Source: Pseudomonadota bacterium (GTDB lineage: Bacteria; Pseudomonadota; Gammaproteobacteria; Pseudomonadales; Halieaceae). From it: a stretch of 10,012 nucleotides of DNA. The stretch is taken from the NCBI GenBank assembly GCA_030591305.1, contig JAUVBI010000104.1, positions 1 through 10,012 on the forward strand, read 5' to 3'. Both the position numbers and the translations under genes were made by a program. The notes beneath the pieces are model-generated. The model had not been told where the DNA came from. It ran no database searches and saw only the letters and a list, made by a program, of their open reading frames with translations. Shown here in pieces: positions 6,461-10,012 of the stretch (position 1 is its first letter; every line of letters begins with the position of its first letter).

Positions 6461-7704
6461 CGTGCCGGTGGGGTCAAATAATTGGCCGCATTCGCCAGAT
6501 TATCCTGACTGGACTTTATTTCCAGCCGGGCAATGGTTTGCAGGTGCACCTCGTCCGGGCCATCGGCGAAGCGCAAGACCCGGCCAGCCGTGTACAAATC
6601 GGCAAGGGGCGTATCCGGGCTCACACCCATCGCACCAAATACCTGCATGGCGCGATCTGCAATAGTGGTCAGCAAGGTTGGCGCTATAACCTTTATCATC
6701 GAAATTTCCTTGCGTGCACCCTTGGCGCCTACCTGATCGATAAGCGATGCTGACTTCAATACCAGTAATCTGGCCTGCTCAATTTCGATGCGCGAACGGG
6801 CAATCCATTCACCAATGGCCCCGTGCTGATGCAGGTATTTTCCGAAGGTCTTGCGCTCCTGAGAGCGAGCCACCATCAGCTCCAGGCATACTTCTGACAT
6901 GCCGATGGCACGCATGCAGTGATGAATTCTACCGGGGCCCAAGCGCGCCTGGGCGATCATAAATCCATCGCCCTCACTACCGATTAAGTTACTCACTGGC
7001 ACTCTGACATCGCGAAACAGCACCTCGGCGTGCCCCTCAGGTGAGTGGTGATTGATGGTGGTGATATTGCGCACCACATCGACACCCGCCGTATCTATGG
7101 GTACCAACACCATGGACTGCTGGCGATGAGAGTCGGCCTGCGTATCTGTTTTCCCCATGAGGATAAAGAATTTGCAGTTGGGGTGGTTGGCATTGGTAAT
7201 AAACCACTTGCGACCATTGATGACGTAGTCGTCGCCCTCGCGGCGGATGCTGGTTTCTATATTGGTTGCGTCCGAGGACGCCACATCGGGCTCAGTCATG
7301 GCGAAGGCAGAACGAATTTCTCCGTTCATCAAAGGTACCAGCCACTCTTCCCGCTGAGCCTCGGTGGCAAACATATGCAGCACTTCCATATTTCCGGTGT
7401 CGGGTGCATTGCAATTAAATACCTCGGGGGACCAGGGCACTCTACCCATAATTTCGGCCAATGGTGCATATTCGAGGTTGGTCAATTTTGTGCCCGGCTC
7501 ACCTTCACGCAGGTGGGGCAAAAACAAATTCCACAGGCCTTCCTCTTTGGCGAGGCTCTTCAGGTCCTCCATAAAGGAAACAGGAAATTGCCCTGCGTGT
7601 ATTTCCTCATTGTGCTGCGCTATACGCGGCACCACATAGGTATCCATAAAATTGCTTAGTTGTGCTCGTAACTGTTCGGTTTTTTCACTGTATGAAAAGT
7701 CCAT
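6454..7704 (-). CDS. Acyl-CoA dehydrogenase, ACAD10/11-like
   Basis: This 416-residue flavoenzyme should catalyse FAD-dependent alpha,beta-dehydrogenation of an acyl-CoA, passing electrons to electron-transfer flavoprotein. The N-terminal helical domain begins MDFSYSEKTEQLR. It is followed by the middle-domain motifs AFAMTEPDVASSDAT and WFITNA, which contact FAD and substrate. The C-terminal helical domain carries QERKTFGKYL, QVFGAMGVSPDTPLA and LRFADGPDEVH. The last motif resembles ACAD10/11-type proteins rather than short- or medium-chain enzymes. At the position where MCAD has its catalytic Glu (YEGTSQI), this protein has Asp381 (ADGPDEV). Length is normal for a single-domain member; no kinase or hydrolase domain is fused. 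I chose the ATG at 7704 because AGGAG lies 6 nt before it; a longer in-frame reading to 7836 adds AT-rich sequence unlike the family. The chain length of its substrate cannot be told. The stop codon lies inside the large inverted repeat. Confidence 0.93.
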   Translation of the reverse strand: MDFSYSEKTEQLRAQLSNFMDTYVVPRIAQHNEEIHAGQFPVSFMEDLKSLAKEEGLWNLFLPHLREGEPGTKLTNLEYAPLAEIMGRVPWSPEVFNCNAPDTGNMEVLHMFATEAQREEWLVPLMNGEIRSAFAMTEPDVASSDATNIETSIRREGDDYVINGRKWFITNANHPNCKFFILMGKTDTQADSHRQQSMVLVPIDTAGVDVVRNITTINHHSPEGHAEVLFRDVRVPVSNLIGSEGDGFMIAQARLGPGRIHHCMRAIGMSEVCLELMVARSQERKTFGKYLHQHGAIGEWIARSRIEIEQARLLVLKSASLIDQVGAKGARKEISMIKVIAPTLLTTIADRAMQVFGAMGVSPDTPLADLYTAGRVLRFADGPDEVHLQTIARLEIKSSQDNLANAANYLTPPARQ

Positions 7705-7710
7705 TATCTG

Positions 7711-7715
7711 CTCCT
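7711..7715 (-). promoter_or_regulatory. Ribosome binding site that decides the acyl-CoA dehydrogenase start
   Basis: AGGAG on the minus strand is 6 nt before the ATG at 7704. This strong site supports the 416-residue form over the in-frame extension reaching 7836. Confidence 0.85.
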
Positions 7716-7860
7716 GAAAATTCTCCTCCGATTCTCGTGGCCCTGACGTATTCGCGCCATGACGTGCATCAAGGATAATTAATTTGATTAGAATTACTGT
7801 ATAAATTGGGTATTTGTTGGTCATAACTTTGGGCATGATGCCCCTCCATCCATACCCTGC

Positions 7861-7878
7861 CTGTCACCCGCGTGACAG
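7861..7878. promoter_or_regulatory. 18-nt palindrome, possible repressor operator
   Basis: CTGTCAC-N4-GTGACAG has perfect 7-bp arms around a 4-nt centre and lies 157 nt upstream of the dehydrogenase ATG. Its size and symmetry suit a dimeric helix-turn-helix regulator such as a TetR-family protein. The same bases could form an RNA hairpin downstream of the AsmA-family gene, but no T-run follows. No regulator gene is in the window. Confidence 0.35.
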
Positions 7879-7950
7879 TACGCTCATTCAGCCATTCCTG
7901 TCTTACACTACCCCAGGCGCCTGAACCTGTTTTTTTGCCTAAGTAGCGGG

Positions 7951-10012
7951 CTAGGGCGCCGCCAGTAGTGCTTTATAGGCTTTATTATCATCCGTCAAGG
8001 CCTTGGCAATCAGCCCTTCACAGGGGTTTTCCGCCGTGGCAATCCAGCGATCCCATAAGCCTTCCGCCAGTATGGAAAAGCCAGCTGTTGCAACAGCCGC
8101 ACCACCTGAAAGTGCTAGGCCTTTTGGATCAATTGCGAGTCTTGGGTTGGCCATGGTCCCACTTATTTTGAAGTAAGGTGTGATGGCTTTGCCTGCACTG
8201 ATACCAATACCCTTGCGCGACCGGCTATTAAATACAAGGTCCAGTTTTTCCCGGTGAAGATCGATGCTGCCACCGATGGCTGCATCCATTTTGCCTGTGC
8301 GCAACACGAGACCGGGTGCTACCGCCATTTTTCCACCTTTAACGGTAATGGCACCCGCGTGGCATACAACTTTTATTGTAGTGTCAGTCTCGCTAAAGGG
8401 GTTGAGTCGGCTGAGTATTTCTTCCAGCGCGTCACCCAGTATAAGACCCATACCTCTGTTATCTATGTGGCCACCACCGCCCTGGAAAATCAGCACACCA
8501 TTAGAATTTCTTGCCAGTTCTTGAAAACTGCTTCCCTTCGTATTTATTTGCGCTCGGTAAAATGCATCTGCTTCATACTTGGGCTGGCCTCCCAACAGTT
8601 GCAGCAGTGGAATTCGCTGGTAGTCCAAATAGAGGTCAATCTCAGCACCTGTTTCTAATGCCCGCATGGTTAGCTCCGCATCACCACTGGCAAATGCTCC
8701 ATCCCATCTCATTTTCCCGGAAGACAATACGCCATTGGTGATAGAAAGTTCAAACAAGGCGCTGCTCTTTGCACCCTCCCGACTGTGTACCTCATCTATC
8801 TGGTAGTTAATCTCTGCCTGCACCTTTTTCAGCCAACTAAAATTCAGTGCTTCATCCGAAATAATTCTTTGGGTAAGCTCTTTTTTTCTCAGCTTATCGG
8901 TCGCTATGCGGGTATCTTCGGTACGGCTACCAACCAGCCTGGCTGCCTCTTTCTTTTCCAGCTCATTCATGTCGGGAAACAAAAAGGGCAAATTAATATA
9001 CTTGCTGTGCAAATCTGCATTTATAGTAAGAATATCACCCGGGCGAAAATCAAGCTTACCGGTGAGGTCACCATGACCCCACTGTACGGCGATGGGGTCC
9101 AGATACAACCATTCAGGAGATTGTCGAATACCGATATTCACTGAATAATCCGAGTCCGGGATTACAGATTCAAAATTTAAAAATTGAGCCAGTTTTTGGG
9201 TGCTGGAGCCTGCGAGTTGAATATTCCCGTGTACGCTAGCGGGGTCATCCAGATTATCAATAGACAATTTTGCACTCAGCTTAGCCTCTGCCAGAGTTGC
9301 CTCCAGTCGCTCAATTTGAACACCACCAGATTGAAATTTGGCATCCAGTGAGAGCTGAAACGGGGTTCTTGGAAAGTCCCGCTCCAGCAGTAAAGCAAGC
9401 ACTCTACCCAGGTCTGGCCCTTCCGCACTGAGGGAAAAATTAGAATTATTATAGGGCGACTCAATATTGAACAGCCCTTTCAGGGCAATGTTTGTATCGG
9501 CGAACGTCCCCTGAAACTCTTCTATGCCAAGACCATCTGTTAACATCACGAGTTGACTGCGGCCTTCCACGGGCAGTTCGGCAAGCGCCTCACCCTCAAT
9601 ACCCGGTAACAGCTTCAGCAAGTCGGGCGTTTTGAGTTCCACCAGCAGATTCAGAGTGGATAGTGTGGCTGGATTCCCCACAATTCCCAAAACTCTCATC
9701 TGGCTCTTGCCCAGATTAATAGTCACTTCATCGAGCTGCACATTGTCGGGGGTACCACTGAGCTTGCCATTAACAGACAGTGGCAGAGCAGGAAGCCTCT
9801 CCGAGTCGAACCCAAAGGTGTTGATAAATTGTGCAAAATTTTCACTATCCAGCTTAATTGTTGCCGCCATAGTGGTGGGGCCGGGTAGCTTATCGACCTC
9901 TGCATTGACTCCCAGACGCAAACCCTGTGTCATGAATACCCCATCGCTTAGCTGCCAACCCAGGTCGGACAACATGAGCTCACCTGATACCTGATATTCC
10001 AGATTGGGGATA
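7951..10012 (-). CDS. AsmA-family envelope protein (partial, 5' end outside window)
   Basis: The open frame continues through the right edge with no stop. The internal ATG at 9975 is therefore probably not the start, and 686 residues of the C-terminal part are visible. The sequence is rich in short beta-strands of alternating polarity, as expected for the AsmA/TamB/YhdP group of repeating beta-groove proteins. These are anchored in the inner membrane and span the periplasm; relatives are linked to phospholipid transport to the outer membrane. Matching AsmA landmarks include a SDEALNFSWLKKVQAEINY segment, an NPFSETDTTIKVVC strand, a KLDLVFNSR strand, and the closing ITPYFKISGTMANPRL followed by a Gly/Ala-rich helix and an NPC near the C-terminus. 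The N-terminal membrane anchor would lie outside the window. The gene ends 246 bp before the dehydrogenase start and need not be co-transcribed with it. Which AsmA paralogue this is cannot be decided here. Confidence 0.87.
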   Translation of the reverse strand, partial: IPNLEYQVSGELMLSDLGWQLSDGVFMTQGLRLGVNAEVDKLPGPTTMAATIKLDSENFAQFINTFGFDSERLPALPLSVNGKLSGTPDNVQLDEVTINLGKSQMRVLGIVGNPATLSTLNLLVELKTPDLLKLLPGIEGEALAELPVEGRSQLVMLTDGLGIEEFQGTFADTNIALKGLFNIESPYNNSNFSLSAEGPDLGRVLALLLERDFPRTPFQLSLDAKFQSGGVQIERLEATLAEAKLSAKLSIDNLDDPASVHGNIQLAGSSTQKLAQFLNFESVIPDSDYSVNIGIRQSPEWLYLDPIAVQWGHGDLTGKLDFRPGDILTINADLHSKYINLPFLFPDMNELEKKEAARLVGSRTEDTRIATDKLRKKELTQRIISDEALNFSWLKKVQAEINYQIDEVHSREGAKSSALFELSITNGVLSSGKMRWDGAFASGDAELTMRALETGAEIDLYLDYQRIPLLQLLGGQPKYEADAFYRAQINTKGSSFQELARNSNGVLIFQGGGGHIDNRGMGLILGDALEEILSRLNPFSETDTTIKVVCHAGAITVKGGKMAVAPGLVLRTGKMDAAIGGSIDLHREKLDLVFNSRSRKGIGISAGKAITPYFKISGTMANPRLAIDPKGLALSGGAAVATAGFSILAEGLWDRWIATAENPCEGLIAKALTDDNKAYKALLAAP

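Larger units (their letters stand above)
7705..7950 (-). promoter_or_regulatory. Intergenic region upstream of the acyl-CoA dehydrogenase gene
   Basis: These 246 bp separate the AsmA-family stop from the dehydrogenase start and probably hold the dehydrogenase promoter. An AT-rich block (about 7770-7825) includes a -10-like TATACA on the minus strand (near 7797-7802), but no good -35 stands at the right distance. A small hairpin, GGGCA-TGA-TGCCC (7831-7843), and a longer palindrome (7861-7878) lie upstream. I see no canonical terminator for the AsmA-family gene. Confidence 0.4.

Noticed and set aside
7045..7659. A 204-codon plus-strand open frame opposite the acyl-CoA dehydrogenase
   Set aside because: Entirely antisense to a conserved enzyme gene with clear motifs; no independent support.
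7705..7836. A 44-codon N-terminal extension of the acyl-CoA dehydrogenase
   Set aside because: The strong AGGAG site and family-like N-terminus both fit the ATG at 7704. The extension is AT-rich and looks like promoter DNA.
7914..7936. Plus-strand terminator (CAGG...CCTG stem followed by T7)
   Set aside because: The stem is only 4 bp, and no plus-strand gene lies upstream that would need it. On the minus strand it has no T-run on the correct side.
1..10012. Defence system, prophage or integron content
   Set aside because: No nuclease, helicase, integrase, toxin-antitoxin or phage structural gene is seen. All large frames are envelope, signalling or fatty-acid genes.

Overview
The window reads as chromosomal DNA from a Gram-negative bacterium, most likely a marine-type gammaproteobacterium. 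It encodes an outer-membrane Omp85 barrel, a LapD/LapG periplasmic proteolysis module and an AsmA-family envelope protein. Base composition looks close to 50% GC by eye. The lineage is an inference from these families; there is no rRNA or other marker gene here. Every gene I can support lies on the minus strand, so transcription runs from high to low coordinates.

In order of transcription: (1) 10012-7951, the C-terminal part of an AsmA-family protein whose start lies beyond the right edge. (2) A 246-bp intergenic region with an 18-nt palindrome that could be an operator. (3) 7704-6454, an acyl-CoA dehydrogenase of the ACAD10/11-like type. (4) 6460-6366, a perfect inverted repeat with 43-nt arms and a 9-nt loop. 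It overlaps the end of the dehydrogenase gene and looks like a REPIN or small palindromic mobile element. (5) 6286-3899, a membrane HD-GYP protein with a periplasmic dCache-type sensor. (6) 3899-3207, lapG, whose ATG shares a base with the preceding stop (TAATG). (7) 3180-1249, lapD. (8) 1181-1, a POTRA-less Omp85/BamA-like barrel running off the left edge.

Genes 5 to 8 form a compact cluster that can be read as one signalling unit. The HD-GYP protein would sense a periplasmic ligand and hydrolyse c-di-GMP. LapD, with degenerate GGDEF and EAL motifs, would sense the cytoplasmic c-di-GMP level. LapG is the periplasmic calcium-dependent cysteine protease that LapD holds back, and in known systems it cuts a giant LapA-type adhesin from the surface. 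The adhesin and its type I secretion system are not in this window. Whether the Omp85 barrel belongs to the pathway is unknown; it has its own ribosome binding site 67 bp after lapD.

The points most worth a second look are the TAATG-coupled pairing of a sensor HD-GYP protein with LapG/LapD, the large insertion inside the HD-GYP domain, the POTRA-less Omp85 next to lapD, and the perfect 95-bp palindromic element that supplies the dehydrogenase stop codon.
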